Numbered from the stretch's first letter, positions 14,986 through 24,182 are shown. The stretch is DNA of 25,607 nucleotides from Myxococcota bacterium (GCA_030066475.1 JASJBO010000068.1:1-25607), one strand, 5' to 3'. Notes: a model not told the origin generated them from the sequence alone. Made by a program: numbers and translations.

Positions 14986-16116
14986 GTGCTCGCGGGATCC
15001 GTCTCACGCCGCTGCTGTCTCGTGATGGCCGTCGCCACCGGCGTCGCGGCCGGGTTGGCCTGGGCCCAGCCCATCGAGCCAGACGACGAGGCGGCGTCCG
15101 CGACCCGGACTGCGGCGGAGGCACCCAAGAACCTCGCCTACAGCCGCAAGACCGTGCCCGGGATCGAGACCACGACGCTCGGACCGCGCCGCTTCCGCGT
15201 GATCGACGTGCACGAGCACGTGGTGGACGCCTACCACGCCGAGCGCCTGCTCGCCGCGATGGACCGCTTCGGCATCGAGCGCACCTGCCTGATGGGCTCG
15301 TCGTGGTACACCTTCACGTTGAATCCGCGCTTCGGCTTCGAGCGCTGGGAGCAGAACAACGAGCGGCTGCTGGCGATCCGGCGCGAGCACCCCGACCGCT
15401 TCTGCGTGTTCGTGACGCTCGACCCGGAGGCCTTCGACGCGCTGGCCCGGCTCCAGCAGTACGTCGCGAAGGGCGCCGACGGCGTCAAGCTCTACCTCGG
15501 CCACGGCGGCCAGCACGGCAAGGGCCCGTTCCACGTGATGCCGCTCGACGACCCGCGGCTGCGGCCGCTGTTCGCCTGGCTCGAGCAGACGCAGCTCCCC
15601 ATCACCCTGCACGTCAACCTGATCAAGTACCGCGACGAGTTCGTGCGCCTGATGGACGCGTTCCCCGAGCTGCGCGTCAACGTCCCCCACTTCGGCCTGC
15701 ACAAGAACACCGCCAAGCGGCTGGCCCGGCTCGAGGCCCTGCTCGAGCGCTACCCCAACCTGTATACGGACGTGAGCTTCGGCTGGCACCAGTTCCACCT
15801 GGAGGGCTTCGAGGCGCTGGCGAAGTGGCGCACGCGCTCCCGCGACTGGCTGACGCGCAACCGCGACAAGGTGATGTTCGCCTCCGACATGGTGCTCGAG
15901 CAGAGCAAGGACGACGCCTACATCGACGACACGCTGCGCTCGTACTTCCAGCTGCTCGAGTCGCGCAAGTTCCGCTTCTTCATGGAGCCGCGCTGGCTGA
16001 TGCACGGGCTCGCGCTCGACGACGAGACGCTGCGCGCGATCTACGAGACCACGCCGCGCCGCTTCCTGCGCATGGACGGCGCCGCGACCGCGCCCGGTCG
16101 CGCCGAGGGCGGCTGA
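14986..16116 (+). CDS. Exported TIM-barrel metal-dependent amidohydrolase
   Basis: 376 residues from GTG 14986, preceded by GAGGAGGA. Residues 1-28 are a signal peptide (SRRCCLVMAVATGVAAGLAWA); the paired Arg before the hydrophobic core is Tat-like but not a full consensus. Residues about 68-365 are an amidohydrolase-2-type barrel. Metal-site residues visible: His76 and His78 in IDVHEHVVD, Lys168 in GVKLYLGHG, His209 in LHVNL, His235 in VPHFG and Asp301 in FASDM. The set is complete, so activity is likely, as a hydrolase or decarboxylase in the periplasm. It is followed with a one-base gap by a paralogue, with aligned HEH, KLYxGH, AWxEQTxLP and SDM/TDM motifs. The substrate is unknown. Confidence 0.85.
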   Translation: MLAGSVSRRCCLVMAVATGVAAGLAWAQPIEPDDEAASATRTAAEAPKNLAYSRKTVPGIETTTLGPRRFRVIDVHEHVVDAYHAERLLAAMDRFGIERTCLMGSSWYTFTLNPRFGFERWEQNNERLLAIRREHPDRFCVFVTLDPEAFDALARLQQYVAKGADGVKLYLGHGGQHGKGPFHVMPLDDPRLRPLFAWLEQTQLPITLHVNLIKYRDEFVRLMDAFPELRVNVPHFGLHKNTAKRLARLEALLERYPNLYTDVSFGWHQFHLEGFEALAKWRTRSRDWLTRNRDKVMFASDMVLEQSKDDAYIDDTLRSYFQLLESRKFRFFMEPRWLMHGLALDDETLRAIYETTPRRFLRMDGAATAPGRAEGG

Positions 16117-16117
16117 G

Positions 16118-18799
16118 TTGCGCGCCGGTCCGCTCGCCCTGGCGCTGCTCGCGGCGCTGGTCGGCGGCTGCGACACACCGCCGAGCGAGTCCGAGCGGTT
16201 GGCGGCCCTCGAGGCTGAGAACGCGCTGCTGCGCCACCGGCTCGAGCGCGGCGGCGCCGGGCCGGACGACTTCGCGATCACCAACGCGCACGAGCACCTG
16301 ATGCGGCGCGACCACCTCGACAAGTACCTGGCGGCGGCGCGCGCCGCCGGCATCCGGCGCACGGTGTTCGTCGCGAGCCCCGAGTTCACGATCTGGGGCA
16401 AGGGCTCGAAGCAGGCGGGCATCCGCGAGAACCTCGAGGAGATCCTCGCCGGCGCGCGCGAGCATCCGGACGAGGTGGTGCCCTTCACGGCCGTGTCGCC
16501 GGAATGGGAGGATCCCCTGGCGGCGCTGCGCGCCGACGTCGCGGCCGGCGCGCGCGGCTTGAAGCTCTACAGCGGCCACTCGCGCTTCCACGACCGGCCG
16601 CTCGACGCGCCCAACATGATGCCGCTCTACGCCTGGGCCGAGCAGACCGGGCTGCCGGTGCTCTGGCACGTGCGCCTGCCCCGCTACCTGGCCGAGTTCG
16701 AGCGCGTGATGGAGGCCCACCCCGACCTGAACGTGGTGGTGGCGCACTACGCGGTGGTCTTCTGGGTGCCCAGCGCCGAGAACCTGGCCATGCTGCGGCG
16801 CCTGCTCGACCGCTACCCGCGCCTGCGCCTCGACACGAGCCTGGGCACGCGCCGCATCCTGGTGGACGGCCTGGCGCGCATGGCCGAGCACCGCGACGTC
16901 TGGCGCGAGCTGATCACCGCGTACCCCGACCGCTTCGTGATGGGGACCGACATGGTGGTCACCGGGAACCGCGAGAAGACGGTGCCGTGGATCCTCGAGG
17001 TCATGCTGGGCGCGCGCGCGCAGCTCGAGCGCGAGAGCTTCGTCCTGCCGCTGGCGGCCGGCTACAGCCGCTACACGCGCGACGACATCGACCCCACCGG
17101 CCGCCTGGGCGGCCTGGCGCTGCCCTCCGACGTCCTCGAAAAGCTCTACGAGACCAACCCCGCCGCCTGGCTCGACGCCTGGGACGGATCCAGCAGCGAG
17201 GCTGCCGGCCCCCAGTGGCCCGCGCTGCCACCGCTCTCGTGGAGCCGGCACGAGTCGCTCAAGGGCTGGCTGCTGGTGGCGCTGCCGCTCGCCGCCTGGC
17301 TCGCGGCGAGCGCGCGGCGCCGTCCGCTCGCCACCCGCCTGGCGGCGGGCGCACCGCTCGCGGGGCTGGCGCTGCTCGCCGTCGCCAACTACGCGGCCTG
17401 GGAGCGCGAGGTCCAGCCCGGGGGCGTCGAGGCCTACGACGTCTTCCACTACTACATGGGCGGCAAGTACCGCGCCGAGCTGGGGACCGAGCGCCTCTAC
17501 GCCTGCGCGCTGGTGGCCGATCGCGAGCAGGCCGCGCCGCGCTTCGAGCACGTCGACCTGGTGCGCGACCTCGCCAGCTACGAGGTGACCGCTGCCGACA
17601 CCGCGCTCGCCGACCCCGCTGCCTGCACGCGTCACTTCGAGCCGGCGCGCTGGGAGGCCTTTCGCGCCGACCTGGCCTGGTTCCAGCCACGCCTGACGCC
17701 GCGCACCTGGGAGCGCGTGTTCATCGACCGGGGCACCAACGCGAGCCCCGTCTGGCACCTGCTCGGAGGCGCCCTGGCGCGCATGACGCCGGCGTCGGCG
17801 CTGCCCCTCGTGGCGACGCTCGATCTGGTGTTCCTCGCCGTGGCCCTCGGCTGCGTGGCGTGGGCGTTCGGCGGACTCGCGTTCTGGGTGGCGCTGGCGT
17901 TCCTGGCCAGCTCGTTCGCGTCGCGCTGGCCGCCGATCGGCACCGCGCTGTTCCGCTACGACTGGGTCGCCCTGGCCGTCGTCGCGGTGTGCCTGCTCCA
18001 GCGTGGCCGCGCGCTCGGCGCCGGGGCGGCGCTGGCGGGCGCCGCCGGGCTGCGGCTGTTCCCGGTGCTGCTGTTCGCGGGTGTGGCGGCGCAGGAGCTG
18101 CGCCGCGCCTGGGCGGCACGGCGCCTCGACGAGCGCGGGCGGCGCCTCGCCCTCGGCTTCGCGGGCGCGGGCGCGCTGCTCGCCGGGGCCGCGCTGCTCG
18201 ACGGCGGCGCCGCCTCGTTCGGCGCGTTCGCCGAGAAGATCGGCGTGCACGCCGCGCCGGAGAACGTCTCGGTCATGCGGGTGGGCCTGCCCGTCGCAGC
18301 GGCCTGGCGCGGCGAGCTGTCGCCCGAGCAGGGGGCGTCGCGCGCGCTGCTCGACAACAAGCGCCGCCTGATGGCGCTCCAGGCCCCCGCCCTGCGGGTC
18401 CTGGCGCTGCTGTTCGCCGCCGCCGTGCTGGCCCTCGCGCCGCGCGTGCCGGTCCCGGAGGCCGTGCTGCTGGGCTTCGCGCTGCTGCCGCTCACGCTCC
18501 AGGCGTCCTACTACTACTACGTGATCGCCGTGGTCCCGGTCGTGATCCACGCCTGGCGCCTGCCGCGCTGGGACCACGCGCTGGCGCTCGCGCTCCTGAT
18601 GTGGCTGAACGCCGCGGCGCTGTTCCTGAACGAAGCGGGCGTGCCGCGCTACCTGATCCTGGCGCCCGGCTCCTGGCTGGTGGGGCTCTACGCGCTCTGC
18701 CTGTTCGGCATCGCGTGGCGCGCGCGCTCGGCCACGGCGTCGGCGCGAACGCGAGCCGACGCGCAGCACGCCACGCGAGCGCGAAGTCCCGTCAGCTAG
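16118..18799 (+). CDS. Lipoprotein amidohydrolase fused to a polytopic membrane (GT-C/GT87-like) domain
   Basis: 893 residues from TTG 16118. LVGGC is a perfect lipobox with Cys18; Asp follows at +2, the inner-membrane retention signal in E. coli. Residues 22-45 form a short leucine-zipper helix. Residues about 50-350 are an amidohydrolase barrel with His58, His60, Lys149, His184, His210 and Asp278 in metal-site positions, paralogous to the preceding gene. From about residue 380 to the end there are many hydrophobic helices, with an early loop motif NYAAWE, YDVFHYYMGGKY, LYACALVAD, then NASPVWHLLGG and FRYDWVAL, like polytopic glycosyltransferase-like families of unknown role. No stop or frameshift interrupts the join. 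The barrel would lie in the periplasm, tethered to the membrane enzyme. Domain halves are well supported; joint function is unknown. Confidence 0.8.
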   Translation: MRAGPLALALLAALVGGCDTPPSESERLAALEAENALLRHRLERGGAGPDDFAITNAHEHLMRRDHLDKYLAAARAAGIRRTVFVASPEFTIWGKGSKQAGIRENLEEILAGAREHPDEVVPFTAVSPEWEDPLAALRADVAAGARGLKLYSGHSRFHDRPLDAPNMMPLYAWAEQTGLPVLWHVRLPRYLAEFERVMEAHPDLNVVVAHYAVVFWVPSAENLAMLRRLLDRYPRLRLDTSLGTRRILVDGLARMAEHRDVWRELITAYPDRFVMGTDMVVTGNREKTVPWILEVMLGARAQLERESFVLPLAAGYSRYTRDDIDPTGRLGGLALPSDVLEKLYETNPAAWLDAWDGSSSEAAGPQWPALPPLSWSRHESLKGWLLVALPLAAWLAASARRRPLATRLAAGAPLAGLALLAVANYAAWEREVQPGGVEAYDVFHYYMGGKYRAELGTERLYACALVADREQAAPRFEHVDLVRDLASYEVTAADTALADPAACTRHFEPARWEAFRADLAWFQPRLTPRTWERVFIDRGTNASPVWHLLGGALARMTPASALPLVATLDLVFLAVALGCVAWAFGGLAFWVALAFLASSFASRWPPIGTALFRYDWVALAVVAVCLLQRGRALGAGAALAGAAGLRLFPVLLFAGVAAQELRRAWAARRLDERGRRLALGFAGAGALLAGAALLDGGAASFGAFAEKIGVHAAPENVSVMRVGLPVAAAWRGELSPEQGASRALLDNKRRLMALQAPALRVLALLFAAAVLALAPRVPVPEAVLLGFALLPLTLQASYYYYVIAVVPVVIHAWRLPRWDHALALALLMWLNAAALFLNEAGVPRYLILAPGSWLVGLYALCLFGIAWRARSATASARTRADAQHATRARSPVS

Positions 18800-19580
18800 T
18801 GCCCAGCAGCTCGCGCGTGAAGTTGGGCTGCCCGGTCGCCGCGGTCACGCCGCCGTCGATCACCAGCATCTCGCCGGTCACGTACGACGCGTCGTCCGAG
18901 GCCAGGAAGCAGACGGCCGCGGCCACCTCCTCGGGACGACCGACCCGGCCCATCGGGATGCGGCGGGCGTACTCCGGCCCGACGCGCGGGTGCTCGATCA
19001 GGCCCCGCGCCAGCGGCGTGTCGATCGGGCCGGGACACACCGCGTTCACGCGGATGCTCTCGTGGGCGTGGTCGATCGCCAGCGTCCGCGTGTAGTTCAC
19101 CACCCCGCCCTTGGCGGCGTTGTAGGCGCCCAGTCCGTAGTCGCCGTACAGGCCCGAGATCGAGGCGGTGTTCACGATTGCGCCGCCGCCGGTGGCGCGC
19201 AGGTGGGGGATGGCGGCGCGGCAGCCGTAGAAGATCGAGTGCAGGTCGACCGCGATCACCTCGTGCCAGGTCTGCGGGTCGAGGTCGGGCGCCTGCCCGA
19301 AGGCGCCGATGCCGGCGTTGTTGAACACGACGTCGAGCCGCCCGAAGCGCTCGACCGCCGCGTCGGTGAGCGCCTCCACCTGCTCGAGCTCGCGCACGTC
19401 CACCTCGCGGAAAGCCGCGGCGTCGCCCAGCTCGTCGGCCAGCGCGGCGCCCGCCTCGGTGTTGCGATCGCCGAGCTGCACACGGGCGCCCTCGGCCGCG
19501 AAGCGCCGGGCCGCGGCCGCGCCGATGCCCGAGGCGGCGCCCGTGACGAGCACCACGCGCCCATCGAAGCGCCCGCTCAC
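18792..19580 (-). CDS. Short-chain dehydrogenase/reductase (SDR, FabG-like)
   Basis: 262 residues from GTG 19580 (VSGRFDGRVVLVTG). It is a classical SDR: TGAASGIGAA near residue 13 is the nucleotide-binding glycine motif, FNNAGIG stabilises the core, and Ser in NTASISG with Tyr and Lys in YNAAK form the catalytic site; CPGPIDTP follows, and VIDGGVTAATG closes the fold. The Asp in LGDRN after beta-2 favours NAD(H) over NADP(H). It is a cytoplasmic oxidoreductase of an alcohol or 3-oxoacyl substrate, not further identifiable. Its stop overlaps the convergent amidohydrolase-fusion stop by 8 bases. The start lacks its own ribosome binding site and overlaps the stop of a 15-codon ORF. Confidence 0.92.
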   Translation of the reverse strand: MSGRFDGRVVLVTGAASGIGAAAARRFAAEGARVQLGDRNTEAGAALADELGDAAAFREVDVRELEQVEALTDAAVERFGRLDVVFNNAGIGAFGQAPDLDPQTWHEVIAVDLHSIFYGCRAAIPHLRATGGGAIVNTASISGLYGDYGLGAYNAAKGGVVNYTRTLAIDHAHESIRVNAVCPGPIDTPLARGLIEHPRVGPEYARRIPMGRVGRPEEVAAAVCFLASDDASYVTGEMLVIDGGVTAATGQPNFTRELLGTS

Positions 19581-19624
19581 GGTGTGCTCGCGCGGCGCGG
19601 GAGAGTGGAAGGCGAACGGGTCAT
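19577..19624 (-). CDS. Possible 15-residue leader peptide coupled to the SDR
   Basis: ATG 19624 follows GGAGGA with ideal spacing and opens MTRSPSTLPRRASTP, whose TGA overlaps the SDR GTG (GTGA). The SDR itself has no good ribosome binding site, so re-initiation from this mini-ORF would explain how it is translated. The peptide is basic, with no recognisable attenuator pattern. An indel in the sequence is the alternative. Confidence 0.35.
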   Translation of the reverse strand: MTRSPSTLPRRASTP

Positions 19625-19668
19625 GGGTTCCTCCGGAGTCGGGTCGGGCGTCGTCGGCGCGCCGAGGG

Positions 19669-19674
19669 TAGCTT
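19669..19674 (+). promoter_or_regulatory. TAnnnT box 9 nt before the UbiB-family gene
   Basis: TAGCTT is followed by nine bases and the ATG at 19684. No Shine-Dalgarno lies in that interval, so the mRNA could be leaderless or nearly so. No -35 box is evident. Confidence 0.35.
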
Positions 19675-19683
19675 CCCGGCCCG

Positions 19684-20997
19684 ATGCTCCCGCCTCCCGG
19701 TCGAGGACACGCGCTGCGCGTGGCGGCGCGGCTGCTCCAGGCGGTCGCGGCCGCCTGCGGAGCGGGGGTCGTGCTGCTGCGCGAGGGCTGGCGCCGGCGC
19801 GGACGCGACGGCTGGCTCGGCGCGCTGGGCGCCGCCCTGGTGCACGCGAGCAACCGGCTGGGCGCCACCTTCATCAAGGTGGGCCAGATCGCCTCGACCC
19901 GCGCCGACCTGCTGCCGCCCGCGATGATCGCGGAGCTCGCCACCTTGCGCGACCGCGTCCCGCCGTTCCCGTACTCGCAGGTGCAGGATACGATCGAGGC
20001 GAGCCTGGGCCAGCCGCTCGGGGCGCTGTTCACGTCGTTCGACCGCGAGCCGGTGGCGGCCGCCTCGGTCGCGCAGGTGCACCGCGCGGTGCTGCGCGAG
20101 AGCGGCGAGACGGTGGCCGTGAAGGTGCGGCGCCCGGACCTCCTCGAGAAGGTCGCGCTCGACCGCAGCATTCTGCGGTTCGCGTCGCGGAACCTCGAGC
20201 GCTGGGTCCCGACGCTGCGGCTGGTGGCGCTCGAGGCGGCCGTGGGGGAGTTCTGCGACGCCGTGGAGACCCAGATCCACCTGGACCGGGAGGCTGATCA
20301 CAACCGCCGCTTCCGGGCGAACTTCGCCGACGATCCCGACGTGCACTTCCCACGCCTGGTGCCCGCGCTGTGCTCGGACAGCGTGCTGACCATGGAGTTC
20401 GTGGAAGCCATCCAGGAGAGCGAGCTGGAGGCCAGCGGCGTCGACGTCGCCCGCGTGGTCGAGGCCGGCATGCGCTGCGTGTGCCGCATGGTGTTCCGCG
20501 ACGGCTTCGTGCACGCCGACCTCCACCCCGGCAACCTGCGCTTCACGCAGGCCAACGGCGTGGTGCTGCTCGATCTCGGTCTGGTCGGCGAGATGGCGGA
20601 AGCCGACCGGATCTCGACCGCGCAGGTGCTGTTCGCGTTCGCCACCGGGGACGGGCGCACCGTGGCGCGGCTGTTCCACGAGCACGCGCCGCATGCGGCG
20701 ACGCCGGACTACGAGCGCTACGAGCGCGAGGTGTGCGAGTTCGTCGAGCGCCTGCGCCACCGCGGCCTCGGCAACGTGGAGCTCACGATCGAGATCGGCC
20801 GCCTGCTCGACGTCCTGCGGCGCCACCGCATCCAGGCCAAGAGCCACATGACGATGGTGAACATCGCGCTCGCGACCGCCGAGGGCCTGGGCAAGCGCCT
20901 GGCGCCCGAGCTGAACCTGGCCCAGCAGGCCCTTCCCTACCTCGCCGAGGCGATCGGCGTGCCGCCCCCCGCGCCGGCGGCTGCCGGAGACCGCTGA
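19684..20997 (+). CDS. UbiB/ADCK (ABC1) family atypical kinase
   Basis: 437 residues from ATG 19684. Diagnostic motifs: Lys65 and Gln68 in [16 protein letters not shown] (the KxGQ inhibitory motif), an Ala-rich nucleotide loop [12 protein letters not shown] (124-135), Lys147 in [14 protein letters not shown] with Asp279 and Asn284, and DLG at 297-299. These proteins are ATPases or kinases that support quinone biosynthesis or lipid transport at membranes. One hydrophobic segment lies at residues 14-33, but the C-terminal membrane anchor usual in true UbiB is absent, and no ubiquinone genes adjoin, so I give no gene symbol. It is followed by the DUF255 gene after 35 bases. Confidence 0.92.
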   Translation: MLPPPGRGHALRVAARLLQAVAAACGAGVVLLREGWRRRGRDGWLGALGAALVHASNRLGATFIKVGQIASTRADLLPPAMIAELATLRDRVPPFPYSQVQDTIEASLGQPLGALFTSFDREPVAAASVAQVHRAVLRESGETVAVKVRRPDLLEKVALDRSILRFASRNLERWVPTLRLVALEAAVGEFCDAVETQIHLDREADHNRRFRANFADDPDVHFPRLVPALCSDSVLTMEFVEAIQESELEASGVDVARVVEAGMRCVCRMVFRDGFVHADLHPGNLRFTQANGVVLLDLGLVGEMAEADRISTAQVLFAFATGDGRTVARLFHEHAPHAATPDYERYEREVCEFVERLRHRGLGNVELTIEIGRLLDVLRRHRIQAKSHMTMVNIALATAEGLGKRLAPELNLAQQALPYLAEAIGVPPPAPAAAGDR

Positions 20998-21017
20998 GCG
21001 TCGCGCCGTCCGCCCGC

Positions 21018-21023
21018 TACCCT
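21018..21023 (+). promoter_or_regulatory. TAnnnT box 9 nt before the DUF255 gene
   Basis: TACCCT is followed by nine bases and the ATG at 21033, the same arrangement as at 19669-19684, again without a Shine-Dalgarno. Confidence 0.35.
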
Positions 21024-21032
21024 GCGCTCACC

Positions 21033-23096
21033 ATGGCCGACGCGACCCCCGAGCCCCCGACCAATCGGCTCGCCGAAGAGACCAGCGCCTACCTGCGCCA
21101 GCACATGCGGAACCCGGTGGACTGGTATCCGTGGGGCGCGGAGGCCCTCGAGCGCGCCCGTGCCGAGGACAAGCCGCTGCTCGTCTCGATCGGCTATAGC
21201 GCCTGCCACTGGTGCCACGTGATGGAGCGCGAGTCGTTCGAGGACGCGGGCACCGCCCAGCTCATGAACCGCGACTTCGTCCCGGTCAAGGTGGACCGCG
21301 AGGAGCGGCCCGACGTCGACCGGATCTACATGGACTACGTGGTGCGTCTGGCGGGCCACGGCGGCTGGCCGCTGACGGTCTTCTGCACGCCCGACGGCCG
21401 GCCCTTCTACGGCGGCACCTACTACCCGCCGGAGCCGCGCCACGGTCTGCCGTCGTTCCGCCAGGTGCTCGACCAGATCGCGCGCAGCTACCGCGAGCGG
21501 CGCGGCGACGTCGAGAAGGCCGCGGCGCAGGCGCTCGCCGTGCTGGCGCAGCGGCTCCAGGGCGTGGCGTCGGAGCTGCCCGGCCGCGCCACGCTGGCGC
21601 AGGCCGCGGCGCGCATCCTCGAGGGCGCCGACCGCCAGCGCGGGGGCCTGGGCCAGGGTGGCCCCAAGTTCCCGACCCCGACCGGGCTCGACGCACTGCT
21701 GGCCGCGGTGGACGTGCTGCCCGAGGCCGAGGCGCGCGAGGCGCTCGAGCACGTCGTCTTCAGCTGCCACGAGATGGCACGGCGGGGCCTCTACGACCAC
21801 GTCGGCGGCGGCTTCCACCGCTACTGCGTGGACGCCTCGTGGACGATCCCGCACTTCGAGAAGATGCTCTACGACCAGGGCCTGCTGCTGCGCGTCTACG
21901 CCGAGGCCTGGCGGCGCGGCGGCGCCCGCGACGACGACCTGATATGGCCGATCCGCGAGACGGTGGCCTACCTGCGCCGCGAGATGGCCGGCCCCGACGG
22001 CGGCTGGTTCGCCAGCCAGGACGCCGACAGCGAGGGCGAGGAGGGGCGCTTCTACGTCTGGACGCCCGAGCAGCTGGGCGACGTGCTGGGTGCCGAGCGC
22101 GGGGCGGCGTTCGGCGCGGCGTACGGCGTCGGGGTGCCGGGCAACTTCGAGCACGGCACGTCGCACCTGGTCGACGCCGCGCGGCGCCCGCGCGCGGAGT
22201 GGGCCGGCGAACGCGAGGCGCTGCGCGCGGCGCGCTCGACGCGCATCCCGCCCGACACCGACCACAAGCGCGTGGCCGCCTGGAACGCCTACACGATCTC
22301 GGGGCTGGCGCGTGCGGGCAGCCTGCTCGATGACGCCGCGATGCTGCGCGACGCGGTCGCCGCCAGCGACTTCGTATGGGAGCGCCTGCGCGACGCCGAG
22401 GGCCGCCTGCTGCGCAGCTACGATGGCGGGCGCGCCCACGTGCTGGGCTTCCTCGAGGACGTGGGCGCCCTGCTGGAGGCCCAGCTCGACCTGTTCCGCG
22501 CGGGGGCGGGCGACCGCTTCCTCGAGAGCGCGAGCGCGCTGGCCGACGACGTGATCGCGCGCTTCTGGGACCCCGACGAGCAGGACCTCTTCCTGACCGC
22601 GGCCGACGCCGAGCCGCTGCCGCAGCGGCCGCGCTCCGAGCCCGACGGCGCCACGCCGCACTCGGCCGGCATGGCGACGCTCGGCCTGCTGCGCGCCGCG
22701 ACACTCACGGGCAACGAGTCGTGGCGCCGCGTCGTCGAGCAGCTGCTGCGCGGGCAGGCGTTCGCCCTGGAGCGCCACCCCGAGGCGTTCCCCACGCTCG
22801 CGCGCGCCGCGGCGCTCGCCGAGCGCGGGCTCTCGGTGGCCGTGGTGATCGGCGCGCCCGACCACGCCGCGACCCGTGCCCTGGCCCTGCGCGCGCGCCG
22901 CCTGCTCGCACCCGAAGACGGTGTCGTCGTCGCGGCCCCGGGCGCCGCAGCGCCGCCGCAGCTCGACCCGACCTGGCTCGCGGGCCGCGAGCCCCAGGAC
23001 GGTCGCCCCACCGCCTACGTCTGCCGCGGCGTCACCTGCAGCCTCCCCGTCACGGACCCGGCCGAGCTGGCCCCGCTGCCCGCTGACTCGCGCTAG
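21033..23096 (+). CDS. Thioredoxin-domain protein, DUF255/YyaL (SSP411) family
   Basis: 687 residues from ATG 21033, the usual length for the family. Residues about 10-170 are a thioredoxin-like DUF255 domain: [23 protein letters not shown], and the redox motif CHWC at 58-61 in [14 protein letters not shown], then [11 protein letters not shown] and GGWPLTVF. Residues about 180-687 form an alpha/alpha six-barrel like those of sugar epimerases: [37 protein letters not shown] and [12 protein letters not shown]. The family is widespread, cytoplasmic in bacteria, and without an established reaction. The usual DDK-type motif before WN appears here as [11 protein letters not shown]. It is probably in one transcription direction with the upstream kinase-like and downstream DHS-like genes. 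Confidence 0.93.
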   Translation: MADATPEPPTNRLAEETSAYLRQHMRNPVDWYPWGAEALERARAEDKPLLVSIGYSACHWCHVMERESFEDAGTAQLMNRDFVPVKVDREERPDVDRIYMDYVVRLAGHGGWPLTVFCTPDGRPFYGGTYYPPEPRHGLPSFRQVLDQIARSYRERRGDVEKAAAQALAVLAQRLQGVASELPGRATLAQAAARILEGADRQRGGLGQGGPKFPTPTGLDALLAAVDVLPEAEAREALEHVVFSCHEMARRGLYDHVGGGFHRYCVDASWTIPHFEKMLYDQGLLLRVYAEAWRRGGARDDDLIWPIRETVAYLRREMAGPDGGWFASQDADSEGEEGRFYVWTPEQLGDVLGAERGAAFGAAYGVGVPGNFEHGTSHLVDAARRPRAEWAGEREALRAARSTRIPPDTDHKRVAAWNAYTISGLARAGSLLDDAAMLRDAVAASDFVWERLRDAEGRLLRSYDGGRAHVLGFLEDVGALLEAQLDLFRAGAGDRFLESASALADDVIARFWDPDEQDLFLTAADAEPLPQRPRSEPDGATPHSAGMATLGLLRAATLTGNESWRRVVEQLLRGQAFALERHPEAFPTLARAAALAERGLSVAVVIGAPDHAATRALALRARRLLAPEDGVVVAAPGAAAPPQLDPTWLAGREPQDGRPTAYVCRGVTCSLPVTDPAELAPLPADSR

Positions 23097-23118
23097 GGTC
23101 CGCCGCGAGGAGGGCTCG

Positions 23119-24168
23119 ATGGGCAACGCGCGGGAGATCGGAAAGCTACGCGACGGCCACCAGGACGGCCTGGAGCCGGTCCACCCGCTCGACGTGGGTG
23201 CCGCCAGCAGCGTCGACGCGCTGGTGCGCGGCATGGCGGGCACCGCCTTCGGCGGCCGTCGGCTCGGCGAAGCCGCCGACGTGTTCGAGGAGATGGTGCG
23301 CGACGAGGACTGCTTCCGCGTCGTGACCCTCTCGGGCGCCATGACCATCGCCAAGCAGGGGCTCGTGCTGTGCGAGATGATCGACCGCGGCTGGGTGCAG
23401 GCCATCGTGTCGACCGGCGCGCTGATGACCCACGGTCTGGTCGAGGGCGCCGGCATGCTGCACTTCAAGCACCGGCCCGGCATGGACGACGAGGAGCTCT
23501 ACCGCAAGGGCTACAACCGCGTCTACGACACCATCGAGCTCGAGAAGAACCTGTACGACACCGAGGAGGTGCTGGGCCGCGCGCTCGAGAAGGTGGCCGA
23601 CGGGGAAGTGCTGTCGAGCGCGCGCATGACGCGCCTGATCGGCGAAGACCTCGGCCGCCACACCGCCGAGCGCGCCATCCTGAAGAGCGCCGTCGCGCGC
23701 GACGTGCCCGTCTACGTCCCGGCCTTCACCGACAGCGAGCTCGGCCTCGACTTCGCGCTCTGGAACCGCGCCCGCGTGCGCGACGGCCGGCCCGCGATCC
23801 GCTTCGATCCCTTCCTCGACCTCGAAGACTTCACCGAGCGCATCGTCCCCGCCCGGCGTCTCGGCATCTTCACGATCGGCGGCGGCGTCCCGCGCAACTG
23901 GGCCCAGCAGGTCGCGCCCTACCTCGAGATCCTGAGCGCCCGCCTGAAGCTGAACCTCCCGCTGCAGCGCTACCGCTACGCCGTCCGCATCTGCCCCGAG
24001 CCCGAGCACTGGGGCGGCCTCTCGGGCTGCTCGTACGAGGAGGGCGTCTCCTGGGGCAAGTTCGTCCCGCCCAGCGAGGGCGGCCGCTTCGCCGAGGTCT
24101 ACGCCGACGCGACGATCGCCTGGCCGCTGGTGGTGCGGGCGGTGATCGAGCGGACGGAGAAGCGGTAG
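23119..24168 (+). CDS. Deoxyhypusine synthase-like protein (possible homospermidine synthase)
   Basis: 349 residues from ATG 23119, with GAGGAGG six bases upstream. The order of motifs follows the deoxyhypusine synthase fold: TLSGAMTIAKQGL, VSTGALMTHGLVEG, then IFTIGGGVPRNWAQQ for NAD binding, and EEGVSWGKF, where Lys314 corresponds to the active-site Lys that carries the aminobutyl group. The family moves an aminobutyl group from spermidine to a Lys of eIF5A; bacteria lack eIF5A, and many bacterial members make homospermidine by using putrescine as acceptor. That role, or another polyamine transfer, is therefore likelier. Cytoplasmic. It starts 22 bases after the DUF255 gene. Confidence 0.9.
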   Translation: MGNAREIGKLRDGHQDGLEPVHPLDVGAASSVDALVRGMAGTAFGGRRLGEAADVFEEMVRDEDCFRVVTLSGAMTIAKQGLVLCEMIDRGWVQAIVSTGALMTHGLVEGAGMLHFKHRPGMDDEELYRKGYNRVYDTIELEKNLYDTEEVLGRALEKVADGEVLSSARMTRLIGEDLGRHTAERAILKSAVARDVPVYVPAFTDSELGLDFALWNRARVRDGRPAIRFDPFLDLEDFTERIVPARRLGIFTIGGGVPRNWAQQVAPYLEILSARLKLNLPLQRYRYAVRICPEPEHWGGLSGCSYEEGVSWGKFVPPSEGGRFAEVYADATIAWPLVVRAVIERTEKR

Positions 24169-24182
24169 GCGAAGGTTTCCGG

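Noticed and set aside
12683..15025. 780-codon plus-strand ORF
   Set aside because: Antisense to rlmI and the PheC-AroQ fusion; low-complexity, His/Arg-rich.
15980..18769. 929-codon minus-strand ORF
   Set aside because: Antisense to the amidohydrolase fusion; no domain recognisable.
20937..23483. 848-codon minus-strand ORF
   Set aside because: Antisense to the DUF255 gene, whose CHWC motif and full-length match decide the strand.
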